This document shows, one piece after another, positions 1 through 8,418 of a stretch of DNA of 64,000 bases (positions are counted from its first letter, which is position 1; every line of letters begins with the position of its first letter). The notes below the pieces were generated by a model, which was given only the letters and a program-made list of their open reading frames with translations, was not told the DNA's origin and made no database searches. Position numbers and translations under genes: made by a program. Source of the stretch: JALZKA01 sp033856515 (GTDB taxonomy: Bacteria > Actinomycetota > Thermoleophilia > Solirubrobacterales > 70-9); contig JAWVEY010000034.1 of assembly GCA_033856515.1 (NCBI GenBank), positions 248,001 through 312,000 on the forward strand, written 5' to 3'.

Positions 1-431
1 TGCAGCTCGCCTTGAGCGAGGCGGAGCGAGCCGCGCAGTTCGGTGACGTTCCCATCGGCGCGGTCATCGCAAGCGAGGGTCATGCCCTGGCTTTCGCAGG
101 GAACGAGCGAGAGCGTCGCAATGACCCCACCGCTCACGCCGAGATGCTGGTGTTGCAGGCCGCGGCGAGCGGGCGTGGAGGCTGGCGCCTGCCGGCGACG
201 ACTCTCTACGTGACGCTCGAGCCATGCGCGATGTGCGCCGGCGCGATCGTCTTGGCGCGCGTCCCGCGCGTGGTCTACGCGACCGCGGACCCGAAGGCCG
301 GAGCGGCGGGGTCGGTCTTCGACATCCTCAGCGACACCAGGCTCAACCACAGGCCCAAGGTGGAGTCGGGCCTCCTGGGCGACGAGGCCTCGACGCTACT
401 GAAGGACTTCTTCGCCGAGCGCCGGGGCTAG
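1..431 (+). CDS. tadA: tRNA(adenosine-34) deaminase, 5' end outside window
   Basis: This cytoplasmic zinc enzyme deaminates A34 to inosine in the anticodon of tRNA-Arg(ACG). The zinc-site signature is complete: HAE (proton-shuttle Glu) about 40 residues in, then PCAMC with both cysteine ligands about 30 residues later. The frame is open to the left edge and reads QLALSEAERAAQFGDVPIGA, which matches the usual N-terminal helix of the family. The TTG at position 12 is therefore probably internal and the true start lies outside the window. The C-terminus, ending KDFFAERRG, is of normal length. A free nucleobase or cytosine deaminase of the same fold is the only real alternative, and the VPIGAV and PCAMCAGAI signatures favour TadA. 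Confidence 0.9.
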   Translation, partial: QLALSEAERAAQFGDVPIGAVIASEGHALAFAGNERERRNDPTAHAEMLVLQAAASGRGGWRLPATTLYVTLEPCAMCAGAIVLARVPRVVYATADPKAGAAGSVFDILSDTRLNHRPKVESGLLGDEASTLLKDFFAERRG

Positions 432-436
432 GCGAC

Positions 437-640
437 GGGGCCGAGGACAGCCTCGGACTCGCCGAACACGCGCTGGCAGTACGTGGCGGCGGCGAGGTCG
501 ACGCGGGGTGGTCTCGCACACGCTGATCGGCACCGCCGAGTACTTCGGCCGCATGGTGGCCGAAGAGCCCGAGCGGATCGAGCCCGAGCGGATCGTCGCG
601 ACCGTCAGCGCGCTTCTGTTGGCGCTCGCGGGCCCGGCCT
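437..640 (+). pseudogene. Decayed C-terminal fragment of a TetR-family regulator
   Basis: Between tadA and the STAS gene, a stretch starting near 508 reads VSHTLIGTAEYFGRMVAEEP followed by ERIEPERI and a hydrophobic helix. This resembles the ligand-binding C-terminus of TetR regulators. The matching upstream part (LGLAEHALAVRGGGEVDAG) is in a different frame, so a frameshift near 500 would be needed to join them. No HTH is present upstream because tadA occupies that space. I infer a gene remnant. It could also be a chance reading of GC-rich DNA. Confidence 0.3.
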
Positions 641-650
641 TGCGGCCCCG

Positions 651-676
651 GTTTACGGGGGACGGGTGGGTGGTAC
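651..676 (+). promoter_or_regulatory. Possible SigB/SigF-type promoter of the STAS gene
   Basis: GTTTAC at 651-656 and TGGTAC at 671-676 are separated by 14 bases. This approximates the GTTT-N(12-16)-GGGTA pattern of stress sigma factors in Gram-positive bacteria. It lies 31 bases before an anti-anti-sigma-like gene, a class often under such control. The match is imperfect and the call is inference. Confidence 0.3.
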
Positions 677-706
677 CCGGGAGAAACCCCCTCGATAGGA
701 GCATGG

Positions 707-1060
707 ATGCCGCGAGACACGTTCACCGACTTTGCAGTTCACTCTGCCCCGACCGGCGACGGCGGGACCGAGATTGCCATCTTCGGGGAACTCGACCTGG
801 CGACGATCGAGCCCGTCAAGGCGGCGGTAGAGAGCGCGCTGGAGTCAATAGGGCACGTCGTCATCGACATGCGCGCGTGTCCGTTCGTGGACTCCCGCGG
901 GATCGCCGTGCTCGCCCATGCCGCCATCGGACTTCGCGAGCAGGGCCGTGACCTTCTGATTCGCGGAGCTCATCCTCGGGTGCAGCAGATACTCGACCGC
1001 TCAGGGCTGACGTCCTCGAACCTGCTCAAGGTCGAACCCGAGCCACCGGCGCCGGACTGA
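707..1060 (+). CDS. STAS-domain protein, anti-sigma-factor antagonist type
   Basis: This 117-residue protein is a single STAS domain. Members act in partner switching: the unphosphorylated form binds an anti-sigma kinase and frees a sigma factor. The key phosphorylatable serine is in FVDSRGIAVL (Ser63), preceded by the strand-forming VVIDMRAC. The FGELDLATIEPVKAAV segment is the usual first strand and helix. The ATG has AGGAG at 697-701 upstream. No RsbW-type kinase or sigma factor lies next to it, so the partner must be encoded elsewhere. A possible SigB-type promoter precedes the gene, which would make it part of a stress circuit. Confidence 0.85.
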   Translation: MPRDTFTDFAVHSAPTGDGGTEIAIFGELDLATIEPVKAAVESALESIGHVVIDMRACPFVDSRGIAVLAHAAIGLREQGRDLLIRGAHPRVQQILDRSGLTSSNLLKVEPEPPAPD

Positions 1061-1158
1061 GGCGAGGACAGAGTCAAACGCTTGCTTGTCGCGGCTCGAT
1101 CAGGGTGAACGTCCCGGACTACGTCCTATAGGGCGTACTGACGGACGTTCGGCGCCGG

Positions 1159-2172
1159 CTACTCCGGGATCTGCCCCGGCAGCAGCTCGTTCGTGAAACC
1201 GTCGCCTGGCTCGGGCCGGGCCTTGATGAAGCCTTCGTCTGCCAGGAAGCCGGCGAACTCGTCCCACTCGGTCTCGTCCATGTACCCATAGGCCTCCTTG
1301 CCGCCCGGCAATAGGAGCGGCAGCGTCGCCTCGATCTCCGCCGCGGTCAGCTTGGGGTCGAGGCCGTCGCCGGCTTTGAGGATCGCGTCGGTCGCGGCGT
1401 CGGGATCCGCGATCGCGTCTTGGGTTCCGCGCTCGAGCGCGGCGATAAACAGGCGGATCGCCTCGGGGTCGTCCTCGACCTGCTCCGAGCTTGCGACGAG
1501 GACGAGCTCGTCGTAGGTGGGGATGTCGAGCTCGTCGACCGGGACGACGCGCGGGTTCTCGCCGCGCTCTTCCAGCGAGACGCCTTCGACATTCGCAAAG
1601 CCGCCGAGCATCGCGTCGGCCTTGCCGGACAACACCGCCTGCTCGAGGCCGAGCCCGACGCTCACCTGGTCGATCTCGTTCTCGGAGATCCGCGCGTCGC
1701 GCAGGATTCGCGTCATGAACGCGTCTTGGTACGGGATGCCCGCTGTCGCCACCGTCTTGCCTCGGAGGTCCGAGGGATCGGCGATGCCCGCGTCCGGCAG
1801 TGAGATCAGCGAGGTGAGGGGCTCGGGCACGATTGCCGCCACGGCCACGACGGGCAGCCCCTGGTCGCGGGCGAGCAGTACCTCGGGCTCGTAGCTCACG
1901 GCGAGGTCTGCCTGGCCCGAGGCAACGAGCTTGATCGGCGCGGCGGGATCGGATGGCACGCGCGGCGTTACTTCGAGTCCGGCCCCGTCGAAGTGGCCGT
2001 TCTCGAGCGCTGTATAGATGCCGGCGTGGTCGGGGTTGACGAAGAAGTCGAGCATCAGCTCCAGCTGCTCCGTCTCGCCACCGCGGATGGATTCCTCCTT
2101 CTCGCCGCAGCCGGCGAGCACCGATGCGCCCAGGACCGCAGCGGCCAGGAACAGGCGAAGCCGACCAGTCAT
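1159..2172 (-). CDS. thiY: ABC transporter substrate-binding lipoprotein, NMT1/THI5-like (thiamine precursor uptake)
   Basis: This is the solute-binding component of an importer for a thiamine pyrimidine precursor. It is a 337-residue protein with a lipoprotein signal ending LAGC (Cys22), so it is anchored outside the membrane. The mature part begins with the NMT1-like DFFVNPDHAGIYTALENG and includes the family's LVASGQADLAVSYEPE ligand-loop region. I chose the ATG at 2172 because it overlaps the permease stop as ATGA and has GGAAGGAG upstream; a start 21 bases earlier is less likely. It is the last gene of a three-gene operon headed by a TPP riboswitch, and this is the main reason for assigning thiamine-precursor transport instead of taurine or nitrate. 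Confidence 0.85.
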   Translation of the reverse strand: MTGRLRLFLAAAVLGASVLAGCGEKEESIRGGETEQLELMLDFFVNPDHAGIYTALENGHFDGAGLEVTPRVPSDPAAPIKLVASGQADLAVSYEPEVLLARDQGLPVVAVAAIVPEPLTSLISLPDAGIADPSDLRGKTVATAGIPYQDAFMTRILRDARISENEIDQVSVGLGLEQAVLSGKADAMLGGFANVEGVSLEERGENPRVVPVDELDIPTYDELVLVASSEQVEDDPEAIRLFIAALERGTQDAIADPDAATDAILKAGDGLDPKLTAAEIEATLPLLLPGGKEAYGYMDETEWDEFAGFLADEGFIKARPEPGDGFTNELLPGQIPE

Positions 2173-2948
2173 GAAAGCTCCTTCCTGCCCCATGGGGTGA
2201 GCGTGCGCTCAGCCGCCACTATCAAGAGAAAGAGGATCAAGGCGAACGCCGAGAGCACGACGATCGAGGCGAACACCCTGGCGGTCAGGAGGTTCGCGTT
2301 CGCTTGGGTGATCAGGTAGCCGAGCCCGCCGTTGGCGCCGACGAACTCGCCGAGCACCGCGCCGATTGGCGCGATCGCGACGGCGATCTTGGCGCCTGAG
2401 AAGAACTGTGGCATCGAGTAGGGCAACTCGAGGCGGCGCAGGATCACGCTGCGGCTGCCGTCGAGCGTGCGCATCATTCGCACGGCCTGAGGGTCAACCG
2501 ACCTCAGCCCGTCGAGCATGTTGACGGTGATCGGGAAGAAGCAGATGAGCGCCACGACGGCCAGCTTCGGGCCGATCCCGAAGCCGAGCCAGATCACCAG
2601 CACGGCCGCGATCGCGACGATCGGGATCGTCTGCGAAGCGACGAGGATGGGGTAAAAGGCGCGGCGGAGCGTCTCGGAGAGGTGGAGCACGATCGCGAAG
2701 CCGACGCCCAGGGCGAAGGCGATGAGCAGGCCGCCGAGCATCTCCTGGAGGGTGATCCAGCCGTTGTCGACGAGGAGATCGCGGTCGTCCCAGAGCGACT
2801 GGGCGACGTCGGTCGGCGCGGGGACGATCACGTCGGAGACCGACTCGCGGATCCCCAGGAGATCGGCGAGGGCGCCGGTCTGGGCCAACAGCTCCCAGAT
2901 CGCGAGGAGCAGTGCAACGACGGCGAGCGGCAGGAGGACCTTCTTCAT
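2169..2948 (-). CDS. thiX: ABC transporter permease (thiamine precursor importer)
   Basis: This 259-residue inner-membrane subunit has about six hydrophobic segments: an N-terminal one (LPLAVVALLLAIWELLAQ), a cluster from about residue 70 to 150, and two near the C-terminus. The family's cytoplasmic coupling loop lies around residues 165-190 (LDGSRSVILRRLELPYSMPQ). It belongs to the SsuC/ThiX group of binding-protein-dependent permeases. Both ends overlap neighbours by ATGA (2169-2172 and 2945-2948), which indicates tight translational coupling with the ATPase and the binding protein. Substrate specificity is inferred from the riboswitch and the NMT1-like partner, not from the permease itself. 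Confidence 0.85.
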   Translation of the reverse strand: MKKVLLPLAVVALLLAIWELLAQTGALADLLGIRESVSDVIVPAPTDVAQSLWDDRDLLVDNGWITLQEMLGGLLIAFALGVGFAIVLHLSETLRRAFYPILVASQTIPIVAIAAVLVIWLGFGIGPKLAVVALICFFPITVNMLDGLRSVDPQAVRMMRTLDGSRSVILRRLELPYSMPQFFSGAKIAVAIAPIGAVLGEFVGANGGLGYLITQANANLLTARVFASIVVLSAFALILFLLIVAAERTLTPWGRKELS

Positions 2949-3766
2949 CGCGAATGCTCCCTGAGCGCCCTCAGTGCCTCTTCGCGCAGCGATGTGAAGC
3001 CAGGGTCCGTGATCGCTCCCGCGCGGTCAAGCGAGCGCGGCGCCTTGGGCTGCAGCTCGGCCACGATCCGTGTAGGCCTTGCGGACAGGACGGCCACCCG
3101 GTCGCAGAGATAGAGCGCCTCCTCCACGTCGTGCGTGACGAGCATGACGGTGCGCGGCTCGGCAAGGAGCGCGCCCGCCAGCCACTCTTGCATCTCGCCG
3201 CGGGTGATCGCGTCGAGCGCCGCGAACGGCTCGTCAAGAAGGAGGACGGGCTTGCCGGCGAGGAGGGTCCGCAGGAAGGCGACCCGCTGGCGCATGCCCC
3301 CGGATAGCTCGTTCGGCATCGCGTTCGCGAACTCGGCCAGCCCGAAGCGGGCGAAGAGCGGCAGCGCCGCTTCGCGCGAGGCGCGCTTCGATTCGCCCCG
3401 GTTGCGCGGCGCGAGCGCGGCGTTGTCGATCGCCGAAAGCCACGGGAAGAGAAGGTCGCGCTGGGGCATGTACGCGCAACTCGCGAGGCGTGCGGTGGGC
3501 TCGCCCGCGCCCGCGCCCTCGACCTCGATCGATCCGGAGCGCGCCTCGGCCAAGCCTGAGACGAGCTCGAGAAAGGTGGACTTGCCGCAGCCCGAAGGGC
3601 CGACGAGGCCGACGACCTCGCCCTCGGCAACCTCGAGATCAATCCCAGCAAGAACCTCGAGCTCACCGAAGCCGTGGGAGACGCCCATCACCCGGATCGC
3701 TCGCTTCGGCCCGGTCCGCTCGGTTTGGTGGGGCTTCATCACGGAAGCCTCTTGTGTGGTCGCCAT
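2945..3766 (-). CDS. thiZ: ABC transporter ATPase (thiamine precursor importer)
   Basis: This 273-residue nucleotide-binding subunit powers the importer. Walker A is GPSGCGKST (about 56-64), the ABC signature LSGGMRQR is near 155, Walker B with the D-loop is LLLDEPFAALD near 175, and the switch histidine follows in VTHDVEEAL. It is the first gene of the operon. Its ATG at 3766 is preceded by GGAGGGAG, which also forms the 3' end of a TPP riboswitch, so ligand binding can mask ribosome entry. An N-terminal extension of about 20 residues precedes the domain, and a start at the internal ATG (residue 10) is possible. By sequence alone it would pass for a taurine/nitrate-type ATPase. Confidence 0.88.
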   Translation of the reverse strand: MATTQEASVMKPHQTERTGPKRAIRVMGVSHGFGELEVLAGIDLEVAEGEVVGLVGPSGCGKSTFLELVSGLAEARSGSIEVEGAGAGEPTARLASCAYMPQRDLLFPWLSAIDNAALAPRNRGESKRASREAALPLFARFGLAEFANAMPNELSGGMRQRVAFLRTLLAGKPVLLLDEPFAALDAITRGEMQEWLAGALLAEPRTVMLVTHDVEEALYLCDRVAVLSARPTRIVAELQPKAPRSLDRAGAITDPGFTSLREEALRALREHSR

Positions 3767-3768
3767 GC

Positions 3769-3860
3769 TCCCTCCGCGCGCATTACCGCACAGGTTCTGA
3801 GGGTCAGCGCCGGGTGGTATCGGGCGCTATCTCAGCCCGCCTTCCCGCGAGCACCCCTGT
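3769..3860 (-). promoter_or_regulatory. TPP riboswitch (THI element)
   Basis: Read on the minus strand, the sequence upstream of the ABC ATPase contains the conserved THI-box blocks in order: GGGGTGC at 3857-3851, GCTGAGAT, ACCC, GAACCTG, then CGGTAATGCGCGCGGAGGGA at the 3' end. These form the pyrimidine- and pyrophosphate-sensing arms of the TPP aptamer. The last block overlaps the Shine-Dalgarno sequence 3-10 bases before the ATG. This points to translational repression when TPP is abundant, with no separate terminator visible. It is one of the firmest assignments in the window. Confidence 0.93.
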
Positions 3861-3875
3861 TGATCGGATCCGATT

Positions 3876-6800
3876 CTATGGCGCGGGCGGGCCGGTGTAG
3901 GAGCCGCCGTAGCAAGGAGCGCCTCCGCAGGTGTCGATGACGACGCCATTCGGGCTCAGGAAGGCGGCCTTCTGCGCCTGCGCCTCGGGGTCGTTGCGCG
4001 GCCGCGAGTGCGGGTCATCGCCGTACTGCTCGCCCTCAGGCGGAGTGTTCGTGATCGGCGGCGCGGGCGTGCCCGAGTCGACGTAGACGATCGCCGAGCC
4101 CGAGAACGGGAAGCTCTGGATCCGCGGGATGCCGAAGAGGGGCGCGACATCGGGATGGCGGCCGGGGTCGAGGACGTTCGGGGTCGTCGATGCGCCCACC
4201 GTGCGTGCAAGCACGTCCGCAGTCCACATCGAGACCTGGTGGTCACCGAATGCCGGCTGCATCAGCACCTCGTGCGGCGGCGTGTTCGGCAGCGGGTCGG
4301 CTGTCATATGGTGCGCGTAGCCGTTGTTCTCGCCCCGGTCCCAGAGCATCTGCATGAGGCCCAGGATCAGCGGCCGCTCGAGCTCGGACGGGTAGTTGTC
4401 GTACAGGCCGGCCTCGGTGTTGGGGGTGCCGTCGATAAACGTGCCTTCCGCGTAAGGCGTGAAGTCCACCGAGCGGCGAAGGAGCGTCGAGTAGTTCATT
4501 CCCGGCACGCCGAGGACCGCTCGCTCCAGATCCGGCTCCAGCGCTACGAGGCTGCCGCCGAGGATGCCGCCCTGGCTGTTCCCGTCGTAATAGAGGCGCT
4601 GGGTGTCGATGATCGACTGGCCACCGAATTTGAAGGCTGCGTTCGACGAGAAGCCCTGGCTGTGAATCAGGGCTCGCCCCAGGAACATGAAGTTGAGGAA
4701 GCCCTGCTGGGTGCGGTCGACGAGCTTCGGAAAGTTGTTGAGGTCCTGGAGGATCAGGGCGACGGTCGGAATGTCCTGCGTCGCGAAGCCGGCCCAGTCG
4801 GTCGCGCAGAACATGAACCCGTGGTCGGAAGCCATCTGAGCGATGTTCCCGCCCTCGACCTCGCCGGCCGAGCCCAGCAGCCCGTGCCCGTACAGGGACG
4901 GCTTGACCGGGCCGGGGTCAGGACCTTCGACGGCCGACCGGGGGATGACGCAGGTGAAGTTCGCGAGCGTCGCGTTCTGAGGCAGGCGGTCGGGGATCGT
5001 GTCGGTAGGCCCTGAGTAGGCGAACTGCGACCCGGTCTGGCATCCGGGCAGGTTCGTGTAGCAGGGGACGACGACCTGGCCGTCCACCTTGCGGATGATC
5101 CGGTCGCTCTCGGGCTTCTCGCCGAGGAAGCCCGACAGCTGCGCCTCGGTTGGCCCATAGATGCCGCCTATCAGCGGCAGGTCCCCCGGGCCGATGGGAA
5201 GCGGGAGCGCAGAGAAGATCGGCGAGCCGCCCTGGCAGCCGTCGTTCCCGCACGGCTCGTAGTCGGTGACCCCGGTGATCTGAGCCGACGGCGTCACGCC
5301 CTGGACCTGGAGGTCCGCGAGGTTCGTATCGCCGAGCTGCGAGAACGCATCGTCCCGGATCGCGAGCGAGCGCTCGGTGAGGTTCCGCTCGCTCGCGACA
5401 GTGAAGTCCCACGCGAGATATAGGTCATCGCGCTCGATCCCGGCCTCGTCCAGCTCGGAGAACGTCTCTTCGAACTCGGTGCGGCGCGCTTCGACCGCTG
5501 CGTCGGAGGTGATGATGCGGTCGCGGTAGAGCTCGAAGGGGCGCTGCGGCTCGATCACGCTGCCGTCCGCACGGTGCAGGTCGCGAAGAGCAACGATGTA
5601 GCGGTGACCCTCCTCGAAGTTGACGGCGGGGCGGATCATCAGGTTCACGTCCGCCGGGTTGGCGGGGTTGGCGTCGAGCTCGGACCAGATCAGGTGCCGC
5701 TCGCCCGACTCGGCGTCGATCACGACGATTGGCGCGTCCGTGTCAAACGATCGCTCGATATCCGTGATGGGCACCGCGCCTGTCTCTTCGAACGCCGCCG
5801 GCGTGTCGAGACCCGGGACCCGGGTGATGATCGCCTGGCCTGGCGAGAAGCCGTCGTTGCGGTTCCACTCGGCCGGGTTGATGCGGATGCCTAGGCGATT
5901 GGCGGGCATCGACTCGGGGACGAAGGCGACCCGCTTGCCGGTGTCGGTCGTGGCGTCGGCGATGGTGAAGTGGTCGTTCGGGAACGGCTGGAGGCAGACG
6001 GCGGAGTCAAGCGGGTCGCAGCGCCCCGCGTTTTGGAACTCAGCCCCCTGTGGCTCCCATGAAGTCTGGCCTCCGGCGCCGTAGGGCTCAGTCGGAACGC
6101 CTTCCGAGTCCACGTCGAGCGCGGCGTTCGAGTTCTCGTCCTCGAAGACGACGGGGTAGGCGCAGCCGTCCGCGCCCGAGATCGTGAAGTCGAGGTTGCC
6201 GGTGCCCGCGGTTAAGGGCCCTGCTTCCTCTGGGCTTCCGGCCGGCGCGCTGCCCTCGATGGAGGTGAACGATCCTGCCGGAGTTCCGCGGGTCGCGACT
6301 CCGCTGGAGTGCTGGAACGTGACGTCGCCGTTCTCGTCGGTGACGCCCGAGCAGCCGAAGAGCGCGAGGCGCACCGAGTCGGTTCCGGTGCCCGTTGCCG
6401 CGAGGTCGCGCGGCGTGGAGTTCGTGTGGGTCGCGGCGCCGCCGGGGACGATGTCGTAGACGCGGGTGGGCGGATCGGGCGGCGGGTCGCATGCGGGCGA
6501 GTCGATGACCATGTCCTCGCGCGTCTCGCCGACGGCGCCGCTGTCACCGTCGTAGGAGGTGGCGGTGACGATCAGCTCGCGGGGCTTACAGCGTGCGATT
6601 CGGCGGGCGCCCCTGTCACTTAGCCCCAGGAGTTGGATCCGCGGCTTCTTGACCGTCACGTCGACCTTGCGGGCGATCGGCTTTCCGGCCTCTCCTGGGT
6701 GGGTCGAAGATCTCGCCCGCAGCGTCACGTCGGTCTTCTTCGAGGCCGCGACGTTGACGCTCAATGCCCCGTCATCCAGGATCTCGGTCTGGCTCGTTGA

Positions 6801-6944
6801 GACGATTTCGAGCTCGGTTACGTGGCCACCGGAATCTCGATCGTCATTTGAGCCTGAGCCAAGGGCAAGCGGTACGCCCACGCAGGCGAGCGCAGCAGCG
6901 CCCAGCGCAGCAACCTTCCTTCGGCCCGGCCTCCCCAAATCCAT
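3876..6944 (-). CDS. Large secreted alpha/beta-hydrolase-like protein, function unknown
   Basis: This 1022-residue protein has an N-terminal export signal (KVAALGAAALACVGVPLALG). A region of small beta-rich segments follows (about 40-300), including an acidic cysteine-bearing part, and then a long C-terminal part. At about residues 787-792 a GNSQGG motif sits after a strand in the pattern of a serine-hydrolase nucleophile elbow. Upstream, PSLYGHGLLGSAGEVEGG could supply the oxyanion region, and downstream HPDVAPLF and the DHQVSMW segment offer histidine candidates. I therefore infer an extracellular esterase/lipase-like enzyme. Substrate and family are not recognised. It is transcribed away from the TPP-regulated operon as a single gene. 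No convincing ribosome site is seen before the ATG. Confidence 0.7.
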   Translation of the reverse strand: MDLGRPGRRKVAALGAAALACVGVPLALGSGSNDDRDSGGHVTELEIVSTSQTEILDDGALSVNVAASKKTDVTLRARSSTHPGEAGKPIARKVDVTVKKPRIQLLGLSDRGARRIARCKPRELIVTATSYDGDSGAVGETREDMVIDSPACDPPPDPPTRVYDIVPGGAATHTNSTPRDLAATGTGTDSVRLALFGCSGVTDENGDVTFQHSSGVATRGTPAGSFTSIEGSAPAGSPEEAGPLTAGTGNLDFTISGADGCAYPVVFEDENSNAALDVDSEGVPTEPYGAGGQTSWEPQGAEFQNAGRCDPLDSAVCLQPFPNDHFTIADATTDTGKRVAFVPESMPANRLGIRINPAEWNRNDGFSPGQAIITRVPGLDTPAAFEETGAVPITDIERSFDTDAPIVVIDAESGERHLIWSELDANPANPADVNLMIRPAVNFEEGHRYIVALRDLHRADGSVIEPQRPFELYRDRIITSDAAVEARRTEFEETFSELDEAGIERDDLYLAWDFTVASERNLTERSLAIRDDAFSQLGDTNLADLQVQGVTPSAQITGVTDYEPCGNDGCQGGSPIFSALPLPIGPGDLPLIGGIYGPTEAQLSGFLGEKPESDRIIRKVDGQVVVPCYTNLPGCQTGSQFAYSGPTDTIPDRLPQNATLANFTCVIPRSAVEGPDPGPVKPSLYGHGLLGSAGEVEGGNIAQMASDHGFMFCATDWAGFATQDIPTVALILQDLNNFPKLVDRTQQGFLNFMFLGRALIHSQGFSSNAAFKFGGQSIIDTQRLYYDGNSQGGILGGSLVALEPDLERAVLGVPGMNYSTLLRRSVDFTPYAEGTFIDGTPNTEAGLYDNYPSELERPLILGLMQMLWDRGENNGYAHHMTADPLPNTPPHEVLMQPAFGDHQVSMWTADVLARTVGASTTPNVLDPGRHPDVAPLFGIPRIQSFPFSGSAIVYVDSGTPAPPITNTPPEGEQYGDDPHSRPRNDPEAQAQKAAFLSPNGVVIDTCGGAPCYGGSYTGPPAP

Positions 6945-6993
6945 GGGGAAAAGCTACCGGCGGTAGCGGGCCGGCGCGCCGGTTCCCCCGCGC

Positions 6994-8373
6994 CTAACTC
7001 TCGGGCTGGGAGCGCCCGCCGGCGACCACGTTCACGAACTCCTCCAGGTGCTTGGTTGTCCAGCACTCGAACGCGGCGGTGCAGTGCTCCTCGTACGCGG
7101 ACATAACCGAGTCGCCGTAGTTCCAATACAGCTTGGGCTCGGGGTTGAGCCAGAAGGTGCGCCCGGCCCGATCAGCGACCTCGGCGAAGATCTCGGCATG
7201 GGGCTCACGGCCGTTGGTGCGGGCGTCGCCAAGGACGATGACGGTGGAGCGGGGGTGGAGATCGTCGGCGACCTCCATCGCGAACTCGCGCCAGACGCGG
7301 CCGTAGTCCGTATAGCCCGAGACGTCGGCAACGCCACCCTCGCGGCTGATCCGCCGTGAGATCTCGCGGAAGTCGCGCTCGTCCTCGAAAACGTCGGTTA
7401 CCTCGGAGATCCGCTCGATGAAGACGAAGCTCCTGAGCTTCCGGAACGAGTCGTGGAGGGCATGCAGGACGGAGAGGAAGAAGACGCTGGCCGACGTCAC
7501 CGACGTCGAGACGTCGCACAGCACGATGATCTCGGGTCGCCGCGGCCGCTTCGGCTTGTAGCGAAGGCGGAGCGGAACGCCGCCCGTCTCGAGCGAGGCG
7601 CGCATCGTCTTTCGCATGTCCACGACTGCGTGCTGGCGGCGCCCGCGCTGCTCGTGGCCGAGGGTTGCCAGCCGTCGCTTGAGCTGGGTCACCGCTCGGT
7701 GGACCGACGCGAGGTCCTGGGTCGGGCTGGTGGGAAGGGTGCGGTCGAGCTCGGCGAGCGGGCGAGCGGGTGGGAGCTTCTCGGTCCGCTCGATGAGCGC
7801 CCGCTCCAGCTCGCGGCGCAGATGGCGCTCGAAGCGGTTGATGCCGTCGCGGTCGATCGCGGGTTCCTCGCCCTGCTGCTCGCCGGGTGGCGTGGGTGTG
7901 AGCTCGAGCGAGCGGCGGATGCGCTGGACGTCGACGCCGACCACGCCTGAGCCTTCGCCGCGGCGCCCGAAGGCGGCGATGGCAAGGCGGGCGAGGTCGC
8001 GCATGTCGCCCTCGCGCCCCTCGGCGATCGCCTGGCGGATGGCCTCGCGGAGCTCGTCCGTGTCCAGGCGCTCCCCGCCGGAGTAGCGATCGTCCTCGCG
8101 GAGCTCGCGGTCGATCGCCTCGGCCTCCGCTGCGCGGAAGAAGTAGCGGTCAAAGATGAGGTCGAAGATGCGGCGGTCGTCGGGCGACTTTGCGACCGTT
8201 GCGGCAAGCGCTTCGCGGAAGTCGGCGGCCTCGGTCCACGAGACGGTTTCGAGCGCCGCGAACGCATCGAGGAGCTCGGATGTCCCTACCGGCACTCCCT
8301 CGGCGCGAAGGTCCTCGCAAAAAGAAGCTATCCGCGGAGCCAATCCGTCGTTTAGGGTCACGCAGACAAGCAT
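6994..8373 (-). CDS. VWA-domain protein of the CoxE type
   Basis: This 459-residue cytoplasmic protein has an N-terminal helical region (about 1-200, basic and acidic, typical of CoxE-like proteins) and a C-terminal von Willebrand A domain starting near residue 280. The MIDAS-like motif appears as CDVSTSV (D-x-S-x-S). Later metal-site positions appear around TDYGRVWREF and VLGDARTN. CoxE proteins work with MoxR AAA+ ATPases to mature or insert metal cofactors in enzymes, and a MoxR gene lies close by on the same strand (9044-9937). No carbon monoxide dehydrogenase or other obvious client enzyme is visible nearby. Confidence 0.85.
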   Translation of the reverse strand: MLVCVTLNDGLAPRIASFCEDLRAEGVPVGTSELLDAFAALETVSWTEAADFREALAATVAKSPDDRRIFDLIFDRYFFRAAEAEAIDRELREDDRYSGGERLDTDELREAIRQAIAEGREGDMRDLARLAIAAFGRRGEGSGVVGVDVQRIRRSLELTPTPPGEQQGEEPAIDRDGINRFERHLRRELERALIERTEKLPPARPLAELDRTLPTSPTQDLASVHRAVTQLKRRLATLGHEQRGRRQHAVVDMRKTMRASLETGGVPLRLRYKPKRPRRPEIIVLCDVSTSVTSASVFFLSVLHALHDSFRKLRSFVFIERISEVTDVFEDERDFREISRRISREGGVADVSGYTDYGRVWREFAMEVADDLHPRSTVIVLGDARTNGREPHAEIFAEVADRAGRTFWLNPEPKLYWNYGDSVMSAYEEHCTAAFECWTTKHLEEFVNVVAGGRSQPES

Positions 8374-8418
8374 AGGTCTGGCGTGTCTCGTTGCGCCATT
8401 ACTAGGGAGGCCGTTTAT

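Noticed and set aside
4008..5015. Plus-strand frame of 335 residues within the secreted hydrolase gene
   Set aside because: Arg/Val-rich antisense reading; the minus-strand protein has signal peptide and motifs.
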